Position numbers and translations under genes: made by a program | The notes under the pieces: model-generated | Databases searched by the model: none | What the model was told of the DNA's origin: nothing | Seen by the model: the letters and a program-made list of their open reading frames with translations, nothing else | Source: Glandiceps talaboti | Taxonomy: Eukaryota > Hemichordata > Enteropneusta > Spengelidae | Direction: 5' to 3' | Assembly: GCF_964340395.1 (NCBI RefSeq) | Contig: NC_135550.1 | Location: 12,389,408 to 12,453,407, forward strand | DNA: 64,000 bases | In this document: piece by piece, positions 13,825 through 27,569 of the stretch | Layout: the number at the start of each line of letters is the position of its first letter | Numbering within the stretch: position 1 is the first letter of the stretch

Positions 13825-13984
13825 GATAACAGCTTTACGCAGAACCTTTTGTTTCCCGAATGTATGTGATTTAATCGAAAATATCACGTTTGAAAGCTAC
13901 CTTCAAATACATGAAGTTTCTTCAGCAACGTCTGGAGGTTCTTTGCATCTTTCATCTCACATTTTCACCGACATCAATGTGAAT
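13825..13984 (+). CDS. Candidate internal exon (53 codons, unknown protein)
   Basis: A 160-base stretch is bounded on the left by a pyrimidine-rich tract ending TTCTGTTTTAG and on the right by the near-consensus donor GTAAGT (AAT|GTAAGT). One frame is open through the whole segment and reads LRRTFCFPNVCDLIENI and then on through HIFTDINVN. It needs one leading base to complete a codon from a previous exon and ends on a codon boundary. Base composition is less AT-biased than the flanks. I recognise no domain. No partner exons could be assigned, so it may be a chance acceptor/donor pair. Confidence 0.27.
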
Positions 13985-14040
13985 GTAAGTCTGTCTTTCC
14001 ATGAACAATAGTAATAAAAGTGAGTAAAGTCCTCGGCCTA

Positions 14041-14270
14041 TTACAATAAGACGTTTGATCTTTGTTCAGTTTAAAACTATCAACCTCTGGCAGCCATGAA
14101 CATGGACATAACTGACAATCGAATAAAACTTTTCATACTTTTTCTTTGGTTCGATGTTAAATTTGACCCGGTCCTAGTACGGACCAAACTTTCTCAATTG
14201 GAATCCCGTGTTTGGTAAATCTTACTTAATCACTCCCCCGAAATAAACGCGAGAACGACAATATACTGCA
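14041..14270. other. Non-coding, no gene seen
   Basis: Spacer between the 13.8-kb candidate exon and the (AT)n array, with no supported feature. Confidence 0.4.
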
Positions 14271-14276
14271 CTATAG

Positions 14277-14418
<142 letters not shown>

Positions 14419-15892
14419 CTCGATGAGTATCAATCTGCTGAGACAGTGCTCTATACCGCAGTGGCAGAGCGCAATAGAGTTGTCTGATGATCGCACTATG
14501 CGTGAAACTCCGAGTTACAACCAAGAAAGAGTTCCAAAACTATATATTTACTAAAACAGGCCAAGAAAGCAAATTCCTTGATTCAGAAATCACGTAATCT
14601 GTATATCAAGCCAGTGACCTTGCACATAATGTCAATGTGTTTGACCTAAATACGTTCAGTAGACTTTCCTACTTTGACAGAACTCAATATCAAACGGACT
14701 CAGATATCATGTCGTAAACAACTATGGATATGCAGATGAGATTGCTTCTAGGTTGTAACCGGAAATAGGCTATTGCTCCTAGGCAGTCTCTGGAGGTCAC
14801 CGTTATTTATTCCATTTGACCCTAACATGACTTGGAGACACACTATATTCTAATCCTGTGTATTCGTTTCTCCATTTGTTATTACAATGACTTCCGAGGT
14901 CAACATTCAGCGACTGTACCTCCAAGCTGAACACAGAAACGTGGCGATAATAGATAAGTGATGCAATAGAAACATTGACACATATCTCGCAATGTAGATA
15001 GCGAATAATAACATATATGCTGCCAGGTATACACCTCAATCTTCCTGTGATTGTGATGACATTGTTGTTGAAAAATAAAACAAAACTGTCTTCGTAGCGC
15101 TAGCTGGCACAATACTTTCCCTTAACATTATTATTATTACAGTGGTTCTTAGTTTTGACATACAAATATCTTTACTTTGCTAAAGTTTTGCGCGGTAATC
15201 GATCATGCATACTTTTTCGTATCCGGCGTCCTCGTTTCTACAGAAGAGATTATAGATTCGTTGAAGGCGCGTATAATATTTGATAGTGTGGCAAATGTAT
15301 GTGTTTAATTTTCCACCGGTCGTCAACTCGCTAATGTTAAGCCGCTAATTTATCCCCAAAGTACTTGAATATGCCATAATGTTATCGATCTCTGCAGCTG
15401 GCAATAATATTTTTACTGGATCCCACAAGATTCATTTATCTTCAGGGAAAATAATCCGTGTCAAAAACACACAACAACTGTTCCGATGAGGATACGTTAG
15501 TTATAATTATGTTTGATATTTACCATCGCACAATTCTACAATTCTACATCGTACAATTCTTTTTCGACCAGGGATTTAGTTTTCGGTTTTCTGTTTTCGT
15601 TGAGTGCACAATTTATTCGCGTAAAGATATACGACTATGTGTATCTCAATATTGATGAGGAAAAACAGTTAATACGTCATAACAGCTTCGCAATTTCTAA
15701 TTTGTTTGCGTTTACGCGAAGGGACAAAGTACGTGGCAGTGTGTATACAACTTACTATATTTGTAGCTTATGCAAACTTCTAAATTTCGGTGAAGAGGAA
15801 AGAATTATACATAATTGCCCTTAAAATGAACTATAACATTTATAAGAAAATGGTCCTCCTAAACGTCGATACTTGGAGAAATTGAGAATTCT

Positions 15893-16141
15893 TCAACGTT
15901 TAATACACTGGGGAACATTCAAAAGGTTTCCTTGCAGACATTCCCTCGGCAGAGTAATAAAATTCCATACAGTTAACATTTTGTACTTCCATATGGCGAA
16001 TAGTAAACTGTGCTTATTGGCAATATCTGTGGAGGCCCTTGTATCATGATATATTGACTGGCAAAAACAAGTGTAAGAAGAACCATTAACGGAAAATGTG
16101 TTATTTACACAATCTACAACAAACGAGTACCAGGGAACTGG
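15893..16141 (-). CDS. Candidate exon with degenerate EGF-like motif
   Basis: On the minus strand a T-rich tract, a branch-point-like TGCTAAT and the acceptor CTATACAG lead into an open frame of 82 codons starting at 16141. Its first part contains DCVNNTFSVNGSSYTCFC. This resembles the middle of an EGF-like domain (C-x-N-N-..-Y-T-C-x-C), but one expected cysteine is replaced. The rest (YHDTRASTDIANK onwards) shows no motif. No strong donor is present; the frame ends at a stop at 15893. It may be a decayed EGF module, a terminal exon or coincidence. Confidence 0.2.
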   Translation of the reverse strand, partial: PVPWYSFVVDCVNNTFSVNGSSYTCFCQSIYHDTRASTDIANKHSLLFAIWKYKMLTVWNFITLPRECLQGNLLNVPQCIKR

Positions 16142-16240
16142 CTGTATAGCATTAGCAAAAAAGTAAAAAAAAAAGTATCTACTTGGTACCATGGTCACGT
16201 CTTTATACAAATTAGATAAAATGAGAAGTGTTTTCATGCA

Positions 16241-19200
16241 TCTCAGCCCGAATAGGGCTATTTGAGGTAAGTTGATTTAATAGCTGAATTTGACAATGAT
16301 ATATATAGAGACAACATCTGGCCAATGAATCATGTGATGTTATCTCGCACAAGAGTACGGTGCTCTCCTAATTCTAGATCCAGTATTCTTTACTGTGTAT
16401 TCCTTTACTATGCATTACTTTACAATATACAATATGGCGGGTTTATATTAAACCAAAAATAACAATCGAACGTGAAATTCATTTTAATAGAGTGTGTATG
16501 AAGGTGTTGGTGTAGTTAGTTGTTCAATCAAGGCGTTTCACTCAAGTGTAATATCGCCTAATATGCTAGTAGAAACAACCACTTCGTAGCCGGAAGGATA
16601 AACAAATGGATCGAAAATATTTGACTATTTCATTACGGAGAGCGTAAACGTCCTCGGCTTGTAAATTTTCTGCAAACGTATGTGTGGATACTTGTTAATG
16701 AACACTCCAAGACGACTTCTCTGTAGATAGCTTGAGGAATAATATTGATAACGTTCGGGTATGGCTGATGGAAGGTTTAATATAATTCTGACGAATACAT
16801 ATACATGTGTTATAGAACACAGTCACGTTGTTGTACAAAGCAATGGCAAGGATGCTTTTAAATGCTATGGACAGGATACTGAGCCATCCTTGTATGCGGA
16901 TTACGCTAGACAGACACACGCCGAATTAATCCGAATAGTTCGGAAACAATAAACACTAGCGTCTTTAATGTGATCAATTTTATTCATTAGGTACGCTTAG
17001 CTCTGCTCGCTCTGCGAATATATATCCGCTACAGCACGAGTTACATTACGTACACCTTCGCCTTGTATACCCGGGAGACTAACCACCTCGAATGGTGAAT
17101 CTGAAGTTAGTGGCAACTTATCAATCAACATGGTGGGAGTTCATGAATCTAAATTCGCGTGTAATGTCATAACCGTGTCTGAACCGTGTCCGTCCATGTG
17201 TTTAGTCGTTTGGAGACGTAGCGATCGATCGAAGACCTACATACACACATAGCATAACATACACAATAAATGTATGCACTTGAGAAAAAGTGACAAAATT
17301 GTACAAGATGGCACACACTCCTCGCGGAATGTACATAAATTTACGATACATCATAAACACCAAGTTGCCACTATGCGCCAACCTTTACACTGCCGTCCCG
17401 ATGTTTTTCCCTTACACTGAGGCGTGGTTCCTGGCTTTACTGCGTGATTCTGTTCGCATAGATTCAAATACGTAGGATACAACCATTTTCACGTGAGCAT
17501 TTCAATTCGATGAAAAGTTCGACAACAGAATTCGTTAGCAATGACTCTCTCGTACTCGATGACAATTCAAGTCGGTCAACTGTGCTTAAGAAGTATATTA
17601 TTGCAATACTGACAGACGATTGATTTGACTTGCAGTTAAATGATACTAGTTCGTGAGAACTTTACATACGAGCCTTTCTTGTGTTTGATCACCAAATTCT
17701 ACGGTCGAACCATTCATCAAATAGTTATGGTCACGTGAGAACGGTTGTAATCTAACACGTTGAGTGGGGAAAGGGGCTAAACATTGTGCCGTAGTCAGTA
17801 TTCATAGTTGTAAAGTGTTAGCAATCATAACAACAGTCCCAATCTACTTCGTGGATGTGTAATAATAACGGGAATAAATTGTTATGTGAGACGGTAAATT
17901 GTACCCATATCTATGACACTTTTTTGATCAAGTTATTTTATAACACCTGACTAGATTAATCTTGTCCAACAAGGCCGAGCCGGTCAATATAAATAACTTG
18001 CTGATGTGCATTCGCTTCGCTTTTTAGATCCCCATCTCCACTGTCATATACTACTAAGCAAAACACTGTAAAATGTTAATGAAACGACAATATAACGGTC
18101 TCGTAAAAGGCTTGCCGCTCAGACGTTTTATCAATTGAAGCAAACAACATAGTGATATATTTATATGGTACTGCAAATATTACAACAAAAAGTAACAAGT
18201 ACAAATACGAGTTTTATTAGTGTACGTACCACAAGAGTGAATAATTAACTTGCATTTGACTTACAGCACACTATGCCTTTTATTTAAAAAACCCAAAACA
18301 TTTGTACGGCAACTGAAATTGGTCAGTGATAGGTAATGAAAATCAATCACACTTGAGTCTGGACAAAATTGATCTCTATTTTCCAAATTAGCTGGTTAGA
18401 AAAAATTGATGTGAAAGCCCTTGGGGACTGGGGCAAGATTTATTACAAAAACATCAAAGAAACTGCAATTTTCATCAGCACAGGCTGAGTTTTTCACTTG
18501 CGCAACAGACTGCGTAACTGCTTCGAACACGTCATGTAGTGTTGACTTCTAATTACTGAGAATACAGACAATACATTGTGTTGCATTTTAATGAGACTTG
18601 CAGATTCATCATCAGTTACTCTACAGTCTGCACTATATCACATGCATATCACTAAATCTGTGTCCATGGTAACGCAAATACGACAAACGAAGGCGATTCT
18701 GTTATCAAATTTGTTTCGTTTGAATGAGCTTCCCATAAGCTATAATATCACTCCCTGACTTGTCAGAAAATAGCGATAAAAGTCTTGTGTCTCGAATCTA
18801 AACCTAGAATATATATAAGATCGTGAATAACAGAGATCTCATAAAAGTGACCCCTTACAGTGCCATATTCCGTACAAGTAAAGTAAAAACCATTACCTTT
18901 TCATGTGTATGTATTAAATTACGTCATTTCCAAACACTGGGAAGGGTTACAGGTCCTAGACAATGACGTAGGGTCCGTATTCAAAAATCATAAATAGGCT
19001 GACGTATTTACTGATCGAATTGCAGAATCCAGATCAGATTACTCGATCGGCATTCATTGAGACATGATTGTAACTTGGAGTTGTAATGTCGGGTTATGCC
19101 ACATTCTACGCTTGTCAAGACCCCTTTTTTCTCTTACCCTGAAAGCAGTCAATTCTACTTTTTTATGCTATTTGGAAACCAAATCATAAGGAGTTGCTGT

Positions 19201-20140
19201 AATTTGTTTTCAAATAACTCTAACTACGGCGTACTTTGTTAAGTGTAAGATTAAAGAAGACTTACCTGTACATTTTGATGACCATAATATAGCCCTTTTA
19301 GAGGGCGTATACAGTATGTCAGCCATTAATTGTTACAGAAACATATGTATACGTATCGTAATTACCCCAGGGTGGAATCTGAGACGACAGGAATTGCTTT
19401 GTTCGATTCCTTAGCAATTCACTAGATATTGTCAGATTCATCGCGGTACCTAATTAAATTTTCAACTGAATGCGATGGATGTCTCCTAGTATCTCAGACA
19501 TAGAGAGGAGTAAACCCACAAGCCTGACTGGTTTATATTCCGATTACACATTGAATATCCTGCCATATATCTATATAAACAGTTACAATATTGATGTACA
19601 TCTATTTAAAGAACAAATGTTTTCATTTTAGTTTACTAGCATTTTAAGGTAACCATATGGCTGAGACGTATTTTTTTTGTTATCAATGAAATAACTTTAC
19701 TACATGTTTGTCTACTTGAAAAGAAATGTGAAAGTCTGCGTTTGTTTGTAACTCAACCATTGGATTAAGATGGCTGGAAAAAAATTGTTATTGCATGTAA
19801 GGTAGTGATTTGTGAACAAAGTTGGTAAACACAACGTCATGCCCAGTCTGTGCATGCATGCGTCTGTCGTATTCCCATATTTTATTACTTGTGATTACTT
19901 GCCTTTACTCGGTTTGATTGTAAAATCACTTCCTGTATGTACAATAACAAATATTTTTTTTCAATTTCTTGTTAGTATTTTGCAATCTATTGCAGTACAA
20001 ACATTTACTTGGTCAATATTGTTTTACAGTATTAATTTCAAATGGGAAAACATATTATTTAACTTATTTTTTTTAAAAAAGATCCATAATAAATATAAAT
20101 TATCATCCCCTTGGACTTTAAAAAAAAAATATATTGTCAT
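16241..20140. other. Mostly non-coding; short coding-like patches only
   Basis: Two short frames stand out slightly. One at 16761-16952 (+) ends on a stop overlapping AATAAA; one at 16991-17098 (+) follows an ATTAG acceptor-like edge. Neither has recognisable motifs. The rest is AT-rich spacer with no gene seen. Confidence 0.4.
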
Positions 20141-20141
20141 G

Positions 20142-20240
20142 TAATACAACGTAACGTAACGTAACTTAACGTTACGTAATGTAATCTCGTTTAATATAAT
20201 GTAACATAACATAATGTAATGTAATGCAATGTAATGTAAT
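20142..20240. repeat. Degenerate pentamer repeat (GTAAC / TAATG)
   Basis: Units ACGTA, ACTTA and TAATG follow one another with frequent substitutions, immediately left of a truncated transposon end. Confidence 0.7.
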
Positions 20241-20279
20241 TAATTTTATGTTGTGAGCATTGAATATGCTTCGGCGTAA

Positions 20280-20450
20280 GGGAGCCTTCAGTAATTACAG
20301 GGGGGGGGTCAGGCCCGGTCTGTGGCATAAAATGTCACCCTCCTCCAAGTTCATTGTACTAAAAAGTGACCCTCCCTCAATTTCCTTTCTCTACAATATG
20401 ACCTTCCACCTGTTCATATATTTTCATGAAACGCATATTTTAACACCGCC
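20280..20450. mobile_element. Truncated copy of MITE family B (left end only)
   Basis: GGGAGCCTTCAGTAATTACA follows a TAA (20277-20279), just like the left end of the complete element at 46622. Shared subterminal blocks follow (GTCTG, AAAATG then C-rich, AAAAAGTGACCCTCCC). No matching right end is found; similarity fades near 20445, where a tRNA-like segment begins. Confidence 0.65.
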
Positions 20451-20457
20451 TCTCTGT

Positions 20458-20510
20458 GGTGAAGTGGTTAGAGATCACGATTAGTAGTCAGAAGTCAGTT
20501 ATTTTTTAAC
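20458..20510 (+). other. tRNA-like remnant (A-box, possible SINE head)
   Basis: TGTGGTGAAGTGGTTAGAG looks like the D-arm and A-box of a tRNA, and GATTAGTAGTCAGAAGTC resembles an anticodon-arm region. The T-arm consensus is absent and the sequence runs into an (ATT)n tract. A decayed tRNA-derived SINE or tRNA pseudogene is possible. Confidence 0.3.
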
Positions 20511-20528
20511 TTTCAAAGACAGCAAAGA

Positions 20529-20532
20529 TTTC

Positions 20533-20577
<45 letters not shown>
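20529..20577. repeat. (ATT)n microsatellite
   Basis: About 16 uninterrupted ATT units. Confidence 0.95.
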
Positions 20578-20580
<3 letters not shown>

Positions 20581-22739
20581 TAAAAGCATGATTGAATATT
20601 TCCATTACAAAAATGTATTAAAACGCTTTGGTGATCGTGGAAAAAGCAACATGTGTCGATTTCAATATTTGTGTATTTGTGAAAATTACAATAATTTGGT
20701 AACTTTCAAACCTAACGATTGATTGATGGTCATTGCGTATAACATGTATGTCTTATAGTTCCTTCGTCTCCGCGTACCTAGTAATAGGCTATTATGCATA
20801 TGGCGAGAAACCCACGTCCACTAAAATACTAGAGGTTTCACGGTACATTATTAATTATTCATCGCATAGGGGGAAAACTCTATGAATGAGCCAAAGATAT
20901 ATACCTTAATGTCTGACCATGTGAACTGGAGCAGCTAGCTATCATTATATCAAGGGACTGAGATACTAGCTATTTCCATTGGCCGCAGGCTACCGACTCT
21001 ACAAGTTTACAAAAGACGGCTGTCATCACACAGTCCAAATAGAGACCGGCAGTGGGTGTTTTTATCAAATGTTATAAGCTGACAATATTGTATGTTACGT
21101 TTGCATAATACAAAACAGGTTTTAACTACCATCTGCCAACTTCTTTATGACATGTATGGTTTCAACGAGCTGTGAAAACCTTTCTTCTTCACACAATATT
21201 AGTGTTTAGTTTGTGTGCCCACTTTGCGCGAATTTATTCTCGTTTGTCAGTTTTGTTTGATGACTTCCCTGATTCCTATCCTTCAGTTCCTTGACATGCT
21301 CTTATACGTATTTCAAATAAAGTTTAATGTATTACACAAAGATCATCTGCCTGTCGTTCTCCCCTTTCCTATCCCTCTCACTGTCTTATCAGTGTCTGAC
21401 AACTGTGCAGTAAATGTCAGTGCGTAGCTAATCTTAGAACACACATGTTATTGCGTATTGTAAACACCTTCCGTTCCGTAATTACTAGTAGTCGGCATTG
21501 GCTGCTAAAGCAAAGAAAATAAAGCCTACAAATCAGGGGAAAATCATGAAACAACAGACTATTCGTCCTGAACTCGTCAATTTGGCCGATAAAGTAGGTA
21601 CTAGGCAGGATATGCAATTTCAAAGAATTATCATGCCACCTTCATCATCTGAAGTACTCACAAGAGAACTGAAGATGCATTTTTTGTTAAAATGTGAATC
21701 ATGAAATACCCATTATCGTGTGAACTACCAACGTCTGCTAGCTTGAAAAGAAGATAAAATGGCAAATCAGCGAACGAGATAGTTAGTTAGATCGCCAAGA
21801 TTTAAGTAAGGCGTAGCCACAAAAATGTAATTCTGAACGTTACAACAGAGGATAAAAAAAATAATGTGTTTAACCTGTAAAATAGTGACTTTATTCTTTA
21901 TTCAGCTTCAACATTTCGCTTTAAAAACTACTTACGAATAAGAAAAAAAAACACTTTGTCTACAACTTAAAATCGGCAGTTCGTACCGCGATAATCATAA
22001 AGTGCAAAATATAAATTATCCTAGCTTCGCCTCTTTCCGACAAATATGGACTTTACTTTACTAGAGTGCAATTAGTAGGATTAAAAAGTTGTAGGTGATT
22101 TGGCTGTCAATCTCACAAAGACAAGGTTATTGTCTATATATCGACATTAGCTTTTCGCATGTCTCATCTTCGCTCGGTGAAATAGGACACGTGAGTTGAC
22201 ATGTACACACATAATACATATAATTACATACAGTCACATTCATGTGATTAAACATTGGAAATTACATGTCTAAAGCAACGAGGCGATGTTTGTAGGAAAT
22301 CCAGACTTGAAGCTGTTCTTGTTCCTTTTGAACAAATGTTCTTTCGTCTTTCAATGTAAACGCACGAGTAGTTTTTTGTCGTTAGTTACCTCTTACTATC
22401 TAATTATAATGTTCTCGAGGCAATAGTTGTCTTCGTCTGGATTATAGACTGGTCTCACGGTGTTTTTCCTTCAAATTACAAAACCTGTATTTCCCAGTCT
22501 ACACGAATTCCTAAAGGTACGGTATTACTGCAAAGGGTAAACTTTTAGCGGCACCTGTAAAGTGTAATGATAACTTGAAGCTGTTGATAGCGTACAGTTA
22601 TTAATGCATCCAAAAATCTATTGCGTTGCATATAGTGGTTCTTATATTATCATTTTCTTTTGTCACCATTGCTTATGCTCAGGTTTTATGAAATTCCGTT
22701 ACTAGGTGAAAGAAGGCCTGATAAGCTAAGGTTAAGTAA
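20581..22739. other. Non-coding, no confident gene
   Basis: AT-rich spacer. The frame at 21498-21704 (+) is Lys/Gln-rich and reads like protein (AAKAKKIKPTNQGKIMKQQ) but has no ATG at its beginning and no recognisable domain. Confidence 0.4.
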
Positions 22740-23010
22740 CAACACAACACAACACAACACAACACAACACAACACAAGACAATGAAAGGCAACGCAATGC
22801 AATATAATACAATACTATATATAACGCAATCCATTACAATCCAATATGATACGATACGATAAATTACAATGCAATACGATAAATCACACCGCAGTGCATT
22901 ACAACACGATAATTACAATACAATATAACATTATACAATACGATGCATTTCAATTCTATGTAATGTAATGTAATGTAATGTAATGTAATGTAATGTAATG
23001 TAATGTAATA
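22740..23010. repeat. Pentamer repeats (AACAC)n, degenerate middle, (TAATG)n
   Basis: Pure AACAC runs to about 22777. Degenerate ACAAT/ACGAT-type pentamers fill 22790-22950, then a clean TAATG run occupies about 22958-23008. Confidence 0.85.
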
Positions 23011-23024
23011 TAACTTAATGTAAT

Positions 23025-23235
23025 ATGATATGATATGATATGATATGATATATATGATATGATATGATATGATATAATATATGATATGATATTATATATG
23101 ATTCGATATATGATATATCATATCATATATATCATATCATATATCATATCATATCTCATATCATATCATATCATATCATATCATATCATATATATATCAT
23201 ATCATATCATACCATATCATATCTCATATCATACT
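23025..23235. repeat. Inverted pentamer repeat (TGATA)n / (TATCA)n
   Basis: The plus strand carries TGATA units up to about 23110 and TATCA units after it, with TGATATATCA at the centre (23111-23120). The two halves are reverse complements over roughly 90-110 bases with minor mismatches, so the DNA can fold into a long hairpin. Confidence 0.85.
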
Positions 23236-23339
23236 ATGCAAATCAATACAACATATATCAATAGGACACAATGTAATACACCAAAGTACAATACAGTATG
23301 ATACATTACAATATTGAGTAATACGATATCTGAACACGG

Positions 23340-24159
23340 TATTAAAATTAATACATTCATTGTCGCACCTCACTTCAACGCTCTATCTCGTTTTCGGCAG
23401 ACAATGAACACATTTAGTATTTAATTTATAACGATAGATACTTTTAAATTAAAAAAAACACCACTGCCTCAAAAATCCTTGCTTTTTTTTACGTATTTTA
23501 TTTGATTTAACTTTAAATTTCCTTGTGTAAGATGTCTATAACAAAGGAGTTGTATACATCATCATTAAAAGCTATTCAACAGCCTGCAGCCTCCAAGTTG
23601 TGACAGCATCAAGCTACACAAGGCATACCCTGTGTCATTACTTAGTGCGTTAAAAGGCAAACCAAAATAGCCATCTGTATTCATGGCATGGCAGTTATAT
23701 CACAGTTTAGTTGTGAGATAGAAAATCCCCCGGAGCTTAAGGTAGATATAAAAAGGGGACAGGGTCTGTACACGTCTCAGAGGTTAACTGTCTTGAGAAT
23801 AAGTTTTATGAAGTAACTAAAGGTCACGCAAGACTTATATTTTACAATGCAATATAATTCATTTTTTTTACATCCCTGTGTATTTTAGTACTGGATAGAT
23901 GGAGTTTTCCAACAAACGTCATTAAAAGTAACGCGTATAAAGTGCTTGTCAAGATAAACGTTAAAGTAAATTGTTGGTGCATCCATTAATATTTCAATTT
24001 GTGACAGCCACCCATCCATTCGATCCCGTTTTGAGTTTATCAATGCTAAATGTTTTATGACTTAGTAATCAGTGATGAAAGCATTACTGTGCGGGATCAC
24101 GTTTATCTACATCAGTTTGTTAAATGTGTTTCAAGCCCTGCAATATATTTCGTGCATTG
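23340..24159. other. Non-coding, no gene seen
   Basis: AT-rich spacer with no supported feature. Confidence 0.5.
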
Positions 24160-25290
24160 AGTACTGCACACGACTACGTCAAGCATGTCTCATATACTGC
24201 ATGTATTAAGTACATCACATTTACCCCCACATGTACAACGTGTATAGTCAAGCATGACTAGCGTACTTTTTTTTAATGGCATCACTGAGTGACGATGCTT
24301 AGGCAAGTGTGGCTCACGTACGGTTTAACTTCATCGGACTGATCTATAATGTTATAAGTCATGCATTTCTCACGTGTAACTGCATAAAATTGGTCTACAG
24401 CGTTTAGCCATATGTGTCTCACTTACTGTGTATAACTGTATCAGATTTGCCTGCAACTATACAGTACGTGAGACACATCACTAAATGTTGCATCAGATTT
24501 GCCTGCAACATTTAGTGGTGCGTGTCGTACTGTGTAAACTGCATCAGATTGGCATACAACGTTTTAGTCATACACAGTCTAGCTACTATACGTGTAGTCG
24601 TTCTGTACGATCTCGGACAAATTCTATAGAAAATCTAGCTAAATCTCCTGCTGGGGAAGGGATGAACAGCGCAAACCGACAGGGGGTTATTATCGGTTAC
24701 ATCGAATTCGTTCCTCCAGTTTGAATGTAAGTGATATAAGGATGCGATGACGTCATCATGTTTTATATATCAATGCTCCAATAGCATAAACTATCGCTAC
24801 TGGTGGTAAAACAGAATTCATTGCTAGAGAAATCATGTGACTATTGGGTCGAGATGGTCGTAACGCGTATAGGACTGGACTAAGTCATACATGTCTCACA
24901 TCTCACATATATAACTGTATCAATTTGACTTACAACGTACTGTGTAACTTCGTCAGATTGGCCTGCAGCGTGTAGTCATATATGTCTGACGTTCTGTGTA
25001 GCTGCATCAATCATGTGGACCTACAACGTTTAGCTATACGTGTCTCACGTGCTGTATAGCTGCACTAGGTTGGCTTACAACGTTTAGACATACGTGTCTC
25101 ACGTGCTGTGTAGCTGCATCAGATTGGCTAACAACGTTTAGCCAGACGTGTGTGTCTCGCGTGCTGTGTAGCTGCATCAATAATATCGGCCTACAACGTT
25201 AGCCATACACGTGTGTTTCACGTACTGTGTGTAGCTGCATCAGATTGGCCTACAACGTTTAGCCATACGTGCCTCATACACTCTTTAAAG
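24160..25290. repeat. 54-bp minisatellite, degenerate, interrupted
   Basis: Units read TAGCTGCATCAGATTGGCCT, ACAACGTTTAGCCATACGTG, TCTCACGTGCTGTG. The best-preserved copies are at 24990-25270; more diverged ones are at 24160-24590. About 280 bases of unrelated sequence (24595-24875) interrupt the array. Unit lengths vary by a few bases. Confidence 0.8.
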
Positions 25291-26654
<1,364 letters not shown>

Positions 26655-27406
26655 CTTGATCCCTACACCCACCCACACAACAAAGACCTAAATCTAAATA
26701 TATAAAGAACAAGACACCCACAATGGAAGAACGTTTGACCATCTTGAGAACACACGTCAAGGAGAAAGAAGTTAACCTTAACCTGTAGGACAGGATTTCC
26801 TGGTAGCTAGATACACAAAAAGTGTATTTTTGTATCGATCAGGTTTTCGTATCACCTGTATCAGAACTGTGAACGAACGACTAAACGTCGCTGACGACTG
26901 TGTTATGCCAACGTAGAATCCGACCACATGCATTTTGAATGAAGGCACCACAGTCATGCTGTGCTGCAAATAAAATATTCTGTGCTGCATGAGCTATTTC
27001 GACAAAATCTATATATTATAATCATCGAACAAAACACAAAAGTGACTTGATAAGGATGCACATTGAGCCCACTTTCTCAATGTGCCTCGTACTCGTCTAG
27101 ACATACACAAGCAGTAGTAATATAGAACATAATATAGAATAGGTCGGGCTCGCCACGTCGCCCGTATGTAAGTTGACTCACCTGTCAGTCTTCTAGGGTA
27201 ATTGCAGAAACCCTTTTCATACTGAAGAGTGATTCTTTGTCAATAAAATTGATTCTTGAAAAGTTTGGATCAAAGTTTATGACCCGACGGTAACGCACCG
27301 TAGGTTATATAGTCAATAGCGAGATATAAAAGATGCAGCCTTTGTTCAGTTCAAAAGTAGCGGCATATAATGTCACACGAGTCGTGATGTCTGTGTGATA
27401 ACTCAG

Positions 27407-27568
27407 GTAGACTCAAGTGGTACGTCGCGCGCCGACACGGAGCTAGTGGTGGTCGAGTTGTGGTCGCTTCGTCGATACGATGAAATTCTTGCCTCAATCC
27501 AATACAATAACCAGTTTTTAGTGTGTACACCTCTTATGTGGAGCCGGCAAATTGCATGTACTGACTAA
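27407..27568 (+). CDS. Candidate terminal exon in a locally CpG-rich stretch
   Basis: After a possible acceptor (TGATAACTCAG ending at 27406), a 53-codon frame runs to TAA at 27566-27568. It begins VDSSGTSRADTELVVVELW and then continues RRYDEILASIQYNNQF. The first 75 bases are far richer in G, C and CpG than the neighbourhood (TCGCGCGCCGACACGG). There is no nearby upstream ATG in frame, so an upstream exon would be needed. I recognise no family; the CpG density could instead mark a small regulatory element. Confidence 0.18.
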   Translation, partial: VDSSGTSRADTELVVVELWSLRRYDEILASIQYNNQFLVCTPLMWSRQIACTD

Positions 27569-27569
27569 T

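Noticed and set aside
15458-15824. Overlapping 65- and 103-codon ORFs ending with a Cys-x-x-Cys ... His-Asn-Cys pattern
   Set aside because: Only a partial zinc-finger-like spacing, no ATG for the longer frame and no splice context.
16991-17098. 36-codon coding-like frame after ATTAG
   Set aside because: Weak acceptor, no motif, short; noted only in the regional description.
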